Shown here: one piece after another, positions 41,224 to 48,827 of the stretch | Layout: each line of letters opens with the position of its first letter | How positions within the stretch are numbered: the first letter of the stretch is position 1 | Source of the DNA: Nannocystis sp. | GTDB lineage: Bacteria > Myxococcota_A > Polyangia > Nannocystales > Nannocystaceae | NCBI GenBank assembly: GCA_016712315.1 | Contig: JADJRG010000022.1 | Coordinates: 930,001-994,000, forward strand | Direction: 5' to 3' | DNA: 64,000 nucleotides | Made by a program: the position numbers and the translations under genes | Notes under the pieces: model-generated | Databases searched by the model: none | The model's input: only the letters and a program-made list of their open reading frames with translations | What the model was told of the DNA's origin: nothing

Positions 41224-42255
41224 CTACAGATACATCAGCGCGATCGCCACGCCGAGGCCGACCCCCAAGCCGACCCCGACGATGATCGCGATCATCGTCG
41301 CCCGCGGCGCTCCGCCCGCGTCTGGGGCCGTCGCTCGTTTGGTGTCCGCGGGCGAGCTCCCGGCCGCGAGCCCCTGCTCCTCGCGCAGGCGCACCGCCGT
41401 GTGGCGCGGCGGCACCTGGCCGTCCATCCGCCGCGACACTGAGCCGAGCACCGCCTTCAGCTCATCAAAACCAGGCCGCACATCGGGGCGCCGGCTCATC
41501 ATCCGCCGGCACAGATCCGAGAGCTCCTCGTCGAAGCCAGCAACCTCATGCTTCAGCTCGGGGCGCTCCGCCTTCAGGTGGCGGCGGACCACCGCGGTGT
41601 AGTGGTCGTCTTGGCCGCTGCGGCGAAAAGGCGGGTGCCCGGAGCACAGGTGGAACAGCGAGCAGCCGAGCGCGTACACGTCCGCGCGCGCGTCGACCTC
41701 TTTGCCCATCGCCTGCTCGGGCGCCAAGTAGTCGGGGGTGCCGACGAACACGCCCGTCGCGGTGATCGACAGATCCTCTTGCAGCGCCTTCGCCAGCCCG
41801 AAGTCCGTCACCTTCACGATCCCTGCCGAGGTCACGACCAAGTTCGACGGCTTCACATCGCGGTGCACGACCCCGACGCGCTGCGTCTCTGCCAGGCCGA
41901 TCGCCGCCTGCCGGATCACCTCGGCCGCGTCGCCGGGGCGCAGCGGGCCGTTACGCTTCACCAGCACCCCGATGTCCTCGCCGTCGAGGAACTCCATCGC
42001 CAAGAACGGCCGCCCCTCGTGCTCGCCGATGAAATAGATCTGCACCACGTTGGGGTGGTTCATCGCCGCGAGCGCGCGGCCCTCCCGGAGGAAGCGGGTC
42101 TTGAACTCCTCCGACTCGCGGTGCTTACGCCCCAGGATCTTGATCGCTACGCGCCGGCCGAGCTGCTCATCCAAGCCCTCGTAGACCTCGCCCATCGCGC
42201 CCTTGCCGAGCAGTCCCTTGACCTGGAAGGGGCCTATCTGAGCTGGGGTCGCCAC
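41224..42255 (-). CDS. Ser/Thr protein kinase with C-terminal membrane helix
   Basis: A 343-residue PknB-type kinase. GLLGKGAMGEVYE is the Gly loop, VAIKIL the catalytic-Lys strand, VVHRDVKPSN the catalytic loop, KVTDFGLAKA the DFG segment and GTPDYLAPEQ the activation-segment end. After the kinase domain (about 1-270) come a Pro/Ala/Arg-rich linker and a single membrane helix near the C-terminus (MIAIIVGVGLGVGLGVAIALMYL), so it is anchored with no extracellular sensor domain. Typical of the large Ser/Thr kinase sets of myxobacteria. Its targets are unknown; the neighbours are metabolic enzymes. Confidence 0.95.
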   Translation of the reverse strand: MATPAQIGPFQVKGLLGKGAMGEVYEGLDEQLGRRVAIKILGRKHRESEEFKTRFLREGRALAAMNHPNVVQIYFIGEHEGRPFLAMEFLDGEDIGVLVKRNGPLRPGDAAEVIRQAAIGLAETQRVGVVHRDVKPSNLVVTSAGIVKVTDFGLAKALQEDLSITATGVFVGTPDYLAPEQAMGKEVDARADVYALGCSLFHLCSGHPPFRRSGQDDHYTAVVRRHLKAERPELKHEVAGFDEELSDLCRRMMSRRPDVRPGFDELKAVLGSVSRRMDGQVPPRHTAVRLREEQGLAAGSSPADTKRATAPDAGGAPRATMIAIIVGVGLGVGLGVAIALMYL

Positions 42256-42277
42256 GCCGCGTCGAAGCTAACACGGA

Positions 42278-42302
42278 CCGCCTCAGGTTGGCCACGAGGC
42301 GG
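42278..42302. terminator. Weak hairpin before the kinase gene
   Basis: CCGCCTC (42278-42284) and GAGGCGG (42296-42302) form a 7-bp stem with an 11-base loop in the 121-base gap between dnaB and the kinase gene. It would end dnaB transcripts on the minus strand, but no U-run follows. Low confidence. Confidence 0.25.
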
Positions 42303-42376
42303 CTAGCGCGGCGATCGAGGCCCTGCGCGTACATCGCGCACACTCACGAGAGACCCGCCATGGTCCCCGCTGCGGC

Positions 42377-43789
42377 TCACACCGACCGGGCCTCGTTCTC
42401 GAAGCGGGTGTGGTGCTTGATGAACGTCAGGTTGACGGTGCCGATCGGCCCGTTACGCTGCTTCCCGATGATGATCTCGGCCTTGTTCTCCACCGCGGCC
42501 CGCTCCTGCGGCGACGCATCCCCGGCCAGGTAGCGCTCCGCACGGTAGATAAACATGATGACGTCAGCGTCCTGCTCGATCGCCCCCGACTCGCGGAGGT
42601 CGGAGAGCAGCGGCCGATGGTCCGCGCGGCTGTCGACGGCTCGATTGAGCTGCGACAAGGCGATCACCGGCATCTTCAGCTCCTTCGCCATCGCCTTCAA
42701 GCCGCGCGAGATCTCGCTGATCTCCTGCTCCCGCGAGTCATAGCGGCTGCGACCGCCGCGGCAGAGCTGCAAGTAGTCGACCATCACCAGCCCCATCTGC
42801 TCGGGACCGCCGTCGAAGATGTTGCGATCTTCACGGAAACGCCGCGCCCGCGCCCGGATCTCGAGGATCGTCGGCGCCGCCTGATCGTCGACGAAGAGCT
42901 TCGCCATCGAGATCCGATCCGCCGCGCTGATCAGCTTGCGAAAGTCCTCCTCGACGAACATGCCTGATCGGAGCTTGGAGTAGTCGACGCGGGCCTCCGC
43001 GCAGAGGATCCGCTCGATCAGCGACCCTGCCCCCATCTCGAGGCTGAAGAAGAGCACCGGGTGGGTCACCGGGCGCTCCTCCACCGGCAGGCCGAGGTGG
43101 CGCGCCTGCGGGATACAGGCGTTCGCCGCGAGGTTCAGCGCGAACGCCGTCTTCCCCATCGACGGTCGCGCCGCCAAGATCAGCAGATCACCGGGCTGCA
43201 AGCCGCCGGTCATCATATCCATCTCATGGAAGAGCGTGGGCACCCCCGTGATCGGGTTCTTCCGCTTATGCCGCTCCGTGATCCCCTTGAACACCCCGAG
43301 CAGCAGCTCGCGCGACGACTGGTAGGAGGTCCGACGACCACGCTCATTGACGGCCATGATCTTCTTCTCGGCCTCGTCGATGAACTGGTACGGATCCTCG
43401 AGGTCCCCGGTCGCCTCCTCCGCGACCTCACGCGCGGTCACCGAGAGGTTGCGCAGCATCGCCGCGCGGCGAACGAGCTCGGCGTGGTGCGTGATGTTGT
43501 GGCTGGTCGCGTAGCGATCGCCGAGCTTGCCCAGCGCCTCGATCCCGCCGACCAAGCGCAGCGTATCGGTCGCGCGGAGCTGGTTCTCGAGGGTGATGAC
43601 GTCGATCGGATCGCGGCGCTCCGCCAGCGCTGACATGGCCTTAAAGATCGCCTGGTGCGCCGGCATATAGAAGTCGCCGTCGGCCACAAGGTCCAACACT
43701 TCATTCAGCGCCTGCTCGCCGCGCAGCAAGATCCCGCCGAGGATCGCCGCCTCGGCCTCGCGGTTATGTGGGAGAGGACGTGAATTCAT
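42377..43789 (-). CDS. dnaB: Replicative DNA helicase
   Basis: A 470-residue RecA-fold hexameric helicase that loads at the origin and unwinds at the fork. An N-terminal domain starts LPHNREAEAAILGGILL; Walker A is ARPSMGKTAFALN, and the DnaB-specific LSQLNRAVDSRADHRPLLSDLRESGAIEQDAD segment carries the H4 region and Arg finger, ahead of a Walker-type strand LVMVDYLQL. ATG 43787-43789 was chosen; an in-frame GTG 8 codons upstream is possible. It ends the rpsF-rpsR-rplI-dnaB cluster, the usual bacterial arrangement, after a 112-base gap with a strong hairpin. Confidence 0.97.
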   Translation of the reverse strand: MNSRPLPHNREAEAAILGGILLRGEQALNEVLDLVADGDFYMPAHQAIFKAMSALAERRDPIDVITLENQLRATDTLRLVGGIEALGKLGDRYATSHNITHHAELVRRAAMLRNLSVTAREVAEEATGDLEDPYQFIDEAEKKIMAVNERGRRTSYQSSRELLLGVFKGITERHKRKNPITGVPTLFHEMDMMTGGLQPGDLLILAARPSMGKTAFALNLAANACIPQARHLGLPVEERPVTHPVLFFSLEMGAGSLIERILCAEARVDYSKLRSGMFVEEDFRKLISAADRISMAKLFVDDQAAPTILEIRARARRFREDRNIFDGGPEQMGLVMVDYLQLCRGGRSRYDSREQEISEISRGLKAMAKELKMPVIALSQLNRAVDSRADHRPLLSDLRESGAIEQDADVIMFIYRAERYLAGDASPQERAAVENKAEIIIGKQRNGPIGTVNLTFIKHHTRFENEARSV

Positions 43790-43848
43790 CGCTGATCGCG
43801 GCGACGCTACCACGCGCGCTCCTCTTTTAATTCTTCGACGAACACGAA

Positions 43849-43882
43849 GAGGCCGGCGACCGCGTGACGCGGCGCCGGCCTC
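43849..43882. terminator. Strong hairpin between rplI and dnaB
   Basis: GAGGCCGGCG (43849-43858) pairs with CGCCGGCCTC (43873-43882), and inside it CCGCG pairs with CGCGG around a TGA loop, a 15-bp nearly continuous helix. It may terminate or attenuate the ribosomal transcript so that dnaB is expressed at a lower level. The minus-strand flank is TTCGTGTTCG, only moderately U-rich. Confidence 0.5.
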
Positions 43883-43901
43883 GCTGAGCCCGACTGGGCC
43901 C

Positions 43902-44354
43902 TCAGATCCCGATGACGTTCACCTTCAGCGTCGAGTGAACCTCGGCGCTGAAGCGGACGACCACCTCATGCACCCCGACCGTGCGCAGCGGGTCGTCGAG
44001 CACGATCACCTTGCGGTCGAGGATGATGTTCTGCGCCGCGAGCGCCTCGGCGATGTCCTTGCTGGACACCGAGCCGAAGAGGCGATCGTCTTGGCCCTTC
44101 TTGCGGGCGATCGAGACGCTGACGGTCTTCAGCGTCTCGGCGAGCTTGCGGTTCTCCTCGTCTTGACGGGCGCGCTCGCGCGCGATCACGCGCTTGCGAT
44201 GCTCGACCTCGGCGATGTTACCGCGGGTCGCCGCGAGCGCGATGCCGCGGGGGAAGAGGTAGTTACGGCCGTAACCTGGGCGAACACGGACGAGCTCGCC
44301 CGCGCGACCGAGGTTATCGACGTCTTTGGTGAGGATGACTTGGATCGTCGCCAT
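43902..44354 (-). CDS. rplI: 50S ribosomal protein L9
   Basis: A 150-residue protein of the large ribosomal subunit. The N-terminal RNA-binding domain contains VILTKDVDNLGRAGELVRVRPGYGRNYLFPRG, the family signature, followed by the long central helix (HRKRVIARERARQDEENRKL) and a C-terminal domain. It binds 23S rRNA at the L1 stalk base. It lies 12 bases after rpsR, in the conserved rpsF-rpsR-rplI order. Normal length. Confidence 0.98.
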   Translation of the reverse strand: MATIQVILTKDVDNLGRAGELVRVRPGYGRNYLFPRGIALAATRGNIAEVEHRKRVIARERARQDEENRKLAETLKTVSVSIARKKGQDDRLFGSVSSKDIAEALAAQNIILDRKVIVLDDPLRTVGVHEVVVRFSAEVHSTLKVNVIGI

Positions 44355-44366
44355 GGCTCATGGCTC

Positions 44367-44600
44367 CTAGTTCACAGAGAAGGGGATCAGCGCGAGCATA
44401 CGAGCCCGCTTGATCGCCCGGGTGATCTGGCGCTGCTGCCGAGCGGTCATCCCTGAGATCCGGGCCGGGACGATCTTGCCGCGGTCGGTGAGGAAGGAGC
44501 GCAGGAGCTGCGGGTTCTTGTAATCGATGACCAGCGTCTTATCGACGTTGAGCAGCGACGCCTTGCGGCTGTGCTTCGGGAAATCCTTATCGAACGCCAT
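44367..44600 (-). CDS. rpsR: 30S ribosomal protein S18
   Basis: A 77-residue small-subunit protein that forms a heterodimer with S6 on the platform. VDYKNPQLLRSFLTDRGKI is represented by IDYKNPQLLRSF, and KIVPARISGMTARQQRQITRAIKRARMLALIPF is the S18 core signature. It starts 2 bases after the rpsF stop and is followed by rplI in 12 bases. No Cys-Cys zinc motif at the N-terminus, as in zinc-independent forms. Confidence 0.98.
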   Translation of the reverse strand: MAFDKDFPKHSRKASLLNVDKTLVIDYKNPQLLRSFLTDRGKIVPARISGMTARQQRQITRAIKRARMLALIPFSVN

Positions 44601-44602
44601 GG

Positions 44603-45085
44603 CTACTCACCGTCCTCATCGTTGTAGTCGTCCTCGTCGTCGTGGGAGAGCTCAGCCGGCTCCTCGACGATCGGCTCCGGCGGCGGCTCGGAGATCGCGT
44701 GAAGCAGATCCTCGGTGACCTCGGAGGGGCGCGCCACCGGATCGACGTCTTGATCGACGAGGATCGTCTGGAAGCGGAGCACCTTATCGGCGAGCCGGAG
44801 GTTGCGCTCAAACTCGCGGACGATGTCGGAGCCGCCGAGGTAGCGCCAGTAGAGGTAGATCCCGGTGGTGGCCCGGTCGATCGGATAGGCGAGCGTACGG
44901 CTCCCCCAGTTCTCGATCTGGATCAGGCGGGCGCCATAGGACTCGAACACCCCCTGGCCCTTGTGGACCAGGTCGAGGATGTCGTTCTTATTGGCGGCGG
45001 AGCGCAGGATGATGACGGTCTCGTATTCACGCTTGGTGCCTCGACGCGACGCGTGCGAGAGCACCTGACCTTGAGTGCTGGACAT
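44603..45085 (-). CDS. rpsF: 30S ribosomal protein S6 with acidic tail
   Basis: A 160-residue S6. YETVIILRSAANKNDI opens the ferredoxin-like fold, and NWGSRTLAYPIDRATTGIYLYWRY is the family core. About 55 residues follow the usual 100-residue fold, ending in an acidic tail (SHDDEDDYNDEDGE), reminiscent of the glutamate tail added to S6 by RimK in other bacteria. ATG 45083-45085 is supported by AGGGAGA just upstream; a longer frame begins with Arg/Pro-rich sequence. First gene of rpsF-rpsR-rplI-dnaB. Confidence 0.96.
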   Translation of the reverse strand: MSSTQGQVLSHASRRGTKREYETVIILRSAANKNDILDLVHKGQGVFESYGARLIQIENWGSRTLAYPIDRATTGIYLYWRYLGGSDIVREFERNLRLADKVLRFQTILVDQDVDPVARPSEVTEDLLHAISEPPPEPIVEEPAELSHDDEDDYNDEDGE

Positions 45086-45114
45086 GATTTCTCCCTGTGG
45101 ACTTTCTGTTGGCC

Positions 45115-45132
45115 CCCCGAAAGAGCTCGGGG
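45115..45132 (-). promoter_or_regulatory. rpsF leader hairpin
   Basis: CCCCGA (45115-45120 on the plus strand) and TCGGGG (45127-45132) form a 6-bp stem with a 6-base loop, 30 bases before the rpsF start. S6:S18 autoregulatory hairpins are known in rpsF leaders of other bacteria, but this one shows no diagnostic motif that I can confirm. Confidence 0.3.
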
Positions 45133-45149
45133 AGCAAGGAGGGCGAGAG

Positions 45150-45178
45150 GTTCTAAACCAATCACGCCCCAACAACAA
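45150..45178 (-). promoter_or_regulatory. Putative rpsF operon promoter
   Basis: On the minus strand TTGTTG (45173-45178) and TAGAAC (45150-45155) are separated by 17 bases, a plausible -35/-10 pair about 65 bases before the rpsF ATG. The -35 matches TTGACA at 4 of 6 and the -10 matches TATAAT at 3 of 6, so this is a moderate prediction. Confidence 0.4.
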
Positions 45179-45198
45179 GGGGTGTTAACCCACGAAGA

Positions 45199-45228
45199 AG
45201 GGGCCGTATCCCTGCGGACACGGCCCCT
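45199..45228 (-). terminator. hppA terminator
   Basis: AGGGGCCGT (45199-45207) and ACGGCCCCT (45220-45228) form a perfect 9-bp stem with a 12-base loop, 30 bases after the hppA stop. The minus-strand flank is TCTTCGTG, only weakly U-rich. It separates hppA from the rpsF promoter. Confidence 0.6.
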
Positions 45229-45257
45229 GTCTTGCCCGCCTTCGCGGGCACCACGAC

Positions 45258-47486
45258 CTAGAGGCGCCCGATCAACGGCGCGATCACCACCGCGACGATC
45301 GTCATCAGCTTGATCAGGATGTTCAGGCTCGGGCCCGCCGTGTCCTTGAAGGGGTCGCCCACGGTGTCGCCGATCACGGCGGCCTTGTGACGCTCGGAGC
45401 CCTTGCCGGTGTTGACCAGCGCGCTCTTGTCCTTCTTCTGGTCCTCGACCTGCTTCTTCGCGTTGTCCCACGCGCCACCGGCGTTGGACATGAAGATCGC
45501 GAGCATCACGCCAGAGACCAGGGTCCCGGCGAGCAGCCCGCCCAGGGCGAAGGGAGACCAGTAACCGACGAGCACGGGGGCGACCAGGGCCAAGATGCCT
45601 GGCGCCATCATCCGGCGGATCGAGGCCTGCGTCGAGATCGCCACGCAGCGCTCGACCTCGGTCTTCGCGCCCGCCGCGAGCACCTCACGGTCCTCCTCGG
45701 CCGTCAGATCGCGCCCCTCGTGCTCCGCCTTCACGACCAATGCGAGCGCCTGCCGCAGCACCGGGATCTCGCGGAACTGCCGGCGCACCTCGGTGATCAT
45801 GTCCATCGCCGCCGCGCCGACCGCCTTCATCGCCATCGCCGAGAAGAGGAAGGGCAGCATGCCGCCGAGCAGCAGGCCGATCAGCACCTCGGGGTCGGTG
45901 AGCGCGAGCACATCACCGGGCTTAAAGGCCAGGTTACGGTAGGCCGCGAACAGCGACAGCGACGCCAGCGCCGCCGACGCGATCGCGAAGCCCTTGCCGA
46001 TCGCCGCCGTGGTGTTGCCGACCGCGTCGAGCATGTCGGTGCGCTCGCGCACCTGCGGCGGCAGCCCGCTCATCTCGGCGATGCCGCCCGCGTTGTCGGA
46101 GATCGGCCCGTAGGCGTCGACCGCGAGCTGGATCCCCGTCGTCGAGAGCATTCCCAGGGCCGCCAGCGCGACCCCGTAGAGGCCCGCGAAGTGGTTCGCG
46201 ACGAAGATCGCCGCGGCGATCAGCAGGATCGGCACCGCGGTGGACTCAAAGCCGACCCCGATACCCGCGATGATGTTGGTCGCAGGGCCAGTCCCCGACT
46301 GCTCGACGATGCTATTCACCGGCCGCTTGCCCTTCGAGCAGTAGTAGCCGGTGACGAGCCCGATCGCGACGCCCGCCACCAAACCCGCCACCATCGCCGC
46401 CATCAGCGCCTTCGTCGTCATCGGCTCGCCGCCGGCGAACATCACCATCGGCGTGCCGTGCGACGCCGCCGAAGCGATGCAGTAATCGATGATGAACCAG
46501 GAGATCGGCACCATCAGGATCGCCGCGCCGAAGGCGCCGACATCGAGCGCCACCTGCGGGTTACCGCCCTCGCGGGTCTTCACGAAGAAGGTCATGATCA
46601 CCGACACGACCACCCCCGCGGCCGCGATCACCAGCGGCAGCACCGCGGCCTCGAGGCGGCCGCTGACGGCGACCGCGCCGAGGATCATCGTCCCGAGGAT
46701 CGCGCCGATGTACGACTCAAAGAGATCCGCGCCCATGCCGGCGACGTCGCCGACGTTATCGCCGACGTTGTCCGCGATGGTCGCCGGGTTGAGGAAGTGG
46801 TCTTCGGGGATCCCCGCCTCCACCTTGCCCACCAGGTCCGCGCCGACGTCCGCCGCCTTGGTGTAGATCCCGCCACCGACGCGCGCGAAGAGGGCGATCG
46901 ACGACGCCCCCATCGAGAAGCCGGCGAGCATGTTGATCACGCGGCCGAACTGAAACGCCGCGCCGTCGACGTCCGCGAGCGCGTCGAAGGCGCCGAGGTA
47001 GACGAGGAAGAGCCCGCCGAAGCCGATCAGCCCGAGCCCGACCACTGACATGCCCATCACCGCGCCGCCGCGGAAGGCCACGGTCAACGCCGGCGCGAGG
47101 CCACCGCGCGCCGCCGCGGCCGTGCGCACGTTCGCCTTGGTCGCCACACGCATGCCGATATAGCCGGCGAGCGCCGAACACAGCGCACCGACGATGAACG
47201 AGAGCCCGACCGTCCATGACGAGTCGGTGCTGTCGCGGTAGAGGAACGCGAGCATGCCCGCGATCACCACCACCACGACCGCAAGCACCTTATACTCCGC
47301 CGCGAGGAAGGCCATCGCGCCGCGGTGGATCTGCGAGGCGATCCCCTGCATCCGCTCGTTGCCGGGGTCGCGCCCGCCGATCCACGCGGTCGTCGCGAAG
47401 GCGTAGATCAAGGCGATAGCGCCGGCTACTGGCGCTAGATAGATCAGGTTCTGAATTGGAAAATCCACTGGAGGTTTGCCTTTCAC
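45258..47486 (-). CDS. hppA: Membrane-bound ion-pumping pyrophosphatase
   Basis: A 742-residue membrane protein with about 16 helices that couples pyrophosphate hydrolysis to ion transport. The active site is DVGADLVGKVEAGIPEDHF, then NPATIADNVGDNVGDVAGMGADL. GNTTAAIGKGF has Ala where potassium-independent enzymes have Lys, so this should be a potassium-dependent member; whether the transported ion is H+ or Na+ cannot be told with confidence. GTG 47484-47486 is taken as start; a GTG six codons later is an alternative. It lies downstream of pth, with a hairpin terminator after it. Confidence 0.97.
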   Translation of the reverse strand: MKGKPPVDFPIQNLIYLAPVAGAIALIYAFATTAWIGGRDPGNERMQGIASQIHRGAMAFLAAEYKVLAVVVVVIAGMLAFLYRDSTDSSWTVGLSFIVGALCSALAGYIGMRVATKANVRTAAAARGGLAPALTVAFRGGAVMGMSVVGLGLIGFGGLFLVYLGAFDALADVDGAAFQFGRVINMLAGFSMGASSIALFARVGGGIYTKAADVGADLVGKVEAGIPEDHFLNPATIADNVGDNVGDVAGMGADLFESYIGAILGTMILGAVAVSGRLEAAVLPLVIAAAGVVVSVIMTFFVKTREGGNPQVALDVGAFGAAILMVPISWFIIDYCIASAASHGTPMVMFAGGEPMTTKALMAAMVAGLVAGVAIGLVTGYYCSKGKRPVNSIVEQSGTGPATNIIAGIGVGFESTAVPILLIAAAIFVANHFAGLYGVALAALGMLSTTGIQLAVDAYGPISDNAGGIAEMSGLPPQVRERTDMLDAVGNTTAAIGKGFAIASAALASLSLFAAYRNLAFKPGDVLALTDPEVLIGLLLGGMLPFLFSAMAMKAVGAAAMDMITEVRRQFREIPVLRQALALVVKAEHEGRDLTAEEDREVLAAGAKTEVERCVAISTQASIRRMMAPGILALVAPVLVGYWSPFALGGLLAGTLVSGVMLAIFMSNAGGAWDNAKKQVEDQKKDKSALVNTGKGSERHKAAVIGDTVGDPFKDTAGPSLNILIKLMTIVAVVIAPLIGRL

Positions 47487-47508
47487 GCGGCCGCCACCGG
47501 CGCCGCGT

Positions 47509-48084
47509 TCAACTGTTAAAACGGTTCATCGCCGTGACGACCCCATCGGTCATCACGCAGAGGGCAGCGCGTCGCGCTCGATCGACCAGATCGGGCAGCT
47601 CTGCCCGCTCCTCGGGGGAGAAATCGGAGAGCACGTAGTCAGCGACCTCGCCGTGCAGCGGCCTACCGACGCCCACTCGAACCCGCACGAAGTCGCGGGA
47701 TCCGAGCGCTTGGATGATGTCACGGAGCCCATTGTGACCGCCGTGACCGCCTCCGGCCTTCACCGCCAGGCGACCGAAGGGGAAGTCGATCTCGTCGTGG
47801 AGCACCACGATCTGCGCCGGCGGCGTCTGAAAGAAGCCCGCAGCCGCGCTCACCGAGGCGCCGCTGCGGTTCATAAACGTGAGCGGTCGGAGCAGCACCG
47901 CCCTGAGCGGCCCCTCGCGCGCGGCCGCGCTCCAGCCTTTGAAGCGCTCCGACCATGAGGGCGGCGGGCTGAAGAGATCGGCCAATGACTCGGCCGCCAT
48001 GAAGCCGACGTTGTGCCGGTTCGCGGCGTAGCGGGGCCCGGGGTTGCCGAGCCCCACCACAAGCCATGGGACGCTCTCTGCCAT
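47509..48084 (-). CDS. pth: Peptidyl-tRNA hydrolase
   Basis: A 191-residue enzyme that releases peptides from peptidyl-tRNA dropped by ribosomes. VVGLGNPGPRYAANRHNVGFM holds the catalytic His and Asn; LLRPLTFMNRSG, HDEIDFPFGRLAVKAGGGHGGHNGLRDI and RVRVGVGRP are the family motifs. ATG 48082-48084 is directly preceded by GTG 48085-48087, an alternative start. It follows rplY by 28 bases in the tRNA-Gln-prs-rplY-pth cluster. Confidence 0.97.
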   Translation of the reverse strand: MAESVPWLVVGLGNPGPRYAANRHNVGFMAAESLADLFSPPPSWSERFKGWSAAAREGPLRAVLLRPLTFMNRSGASVSAAAGFFQTPPAQIVVLHDEIDFPFGRLAVKAGGGHGGHNGLRDIIQALGSRDFVRVRVGVGRPLHGEVADYVLSDFSPEERAELPDLVDRARRAALCVMTDGVVTAMNRFNS

Positions 48085-48112
48085 CACCGCCGGTCATCAC
48101 GCCCCGCCGGAG

Positions 48113-48736
48113 CTACTTCTTGCCCTTCTTCGCGGGCTTCTTCTCCTCCGCCTCGACCACCTTCACCTTCGCCGCTTCGACGAACGCCAGCGGATCTGAG
48201 GGGCGCTCACGCAGGCGGAAGCCGTCGAGCGCGAGGTCTTCCATGCGCAGCGTCTGGTTGCCATCGAGCGCGGTGACATCCACGGTCACCTTCACGGGGA
48301 TGTTCGCCGGCACCGCCGCGATCTTCAGCGAGCGGCGGAAGGTCTTGAGCTTGCCGCCCGCCTGAACCCCGACCGAGCGGCCCGTGTACTCCACCGGCAC
48401 GACCGCCTCGATCTCGAGCGCCGGGTCGACCCGCATGAAGTCGACGTGGGTGAGGCTGCGGCGGATCGGGTGGACCTGGCGGTCGACTACCAAGCACGAC
48501 TCAACGCGCTCGCCCTTGCCCTCCTCATGGACATGTACGGAGAACCAGGTGTTCCACTGCCGGGTCGGGTCGATCGACTTCTCGAGCTCCTTGCGGTCGA
48601 CCATGAGGGTCAGGCGCTCGCCGCCCCGCCCGTAGAGCACCGCCGGGATCTTGCCGGCGCTGCGGAGCGTACGGGCCGCGCCCTTACCAGCGGCGGTTCG
48701 CACGTGCACGTTGATCTTTCTGGATTCGTGGGTCAT
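48113..48736 (-). CDS. rplY: 50S ribosomal protein L25/general stress protein Ctc
   Basis: A 207-residue, long-form (CTC-type) L25 that binds 5S rRNA. The N-terminal part has GKGAARTLRSAGKIPAVLYGRG, the strand signature; the C-terminal extension (about 95-190) gives the two-domain CTC form, with a basic tail (EEKKPAKKGKK). It lies between prs (91 bases upstream) and pth (28 bases downstream), an order common in Deltaproteobacteria and relatives. Confidence 0.95.
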   Translation of the reverse strand: MTHESRKINVHVRTAAGKGAARTLRSAGKIPAVLYGRGGERLTLMVDRKELEKSIDPTRQWNTWFSVHVHEEGKGERVESCLVVDRQVHPIRRSLTHVDFMRVDPALEIEAVVPVEYTGRSVGVQAGGKLKTFRRSLKIAAVPANIPVKVTVDVTALDGNQTLRMEDLALDGFRLRERPSDPLAFVEAAKVKVVEAEEKKPAKKGKK

Positions 48737-48827
48737 CGCTTCACTCTTCTCTCTCTCGTGGCTGGCGGGTGGGTGCCGCGATCATCGGGCTCGCCGCCGA
48801 CAGCCGACGCTCTTCTATCACTCGGGC

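Noticed and set aside
45387..47048. Plus-strand open frame of about 550 codons opposite hppA
   Set aside because: His/Arg-rich antisense product; hppA on the other strand is unambiguous.
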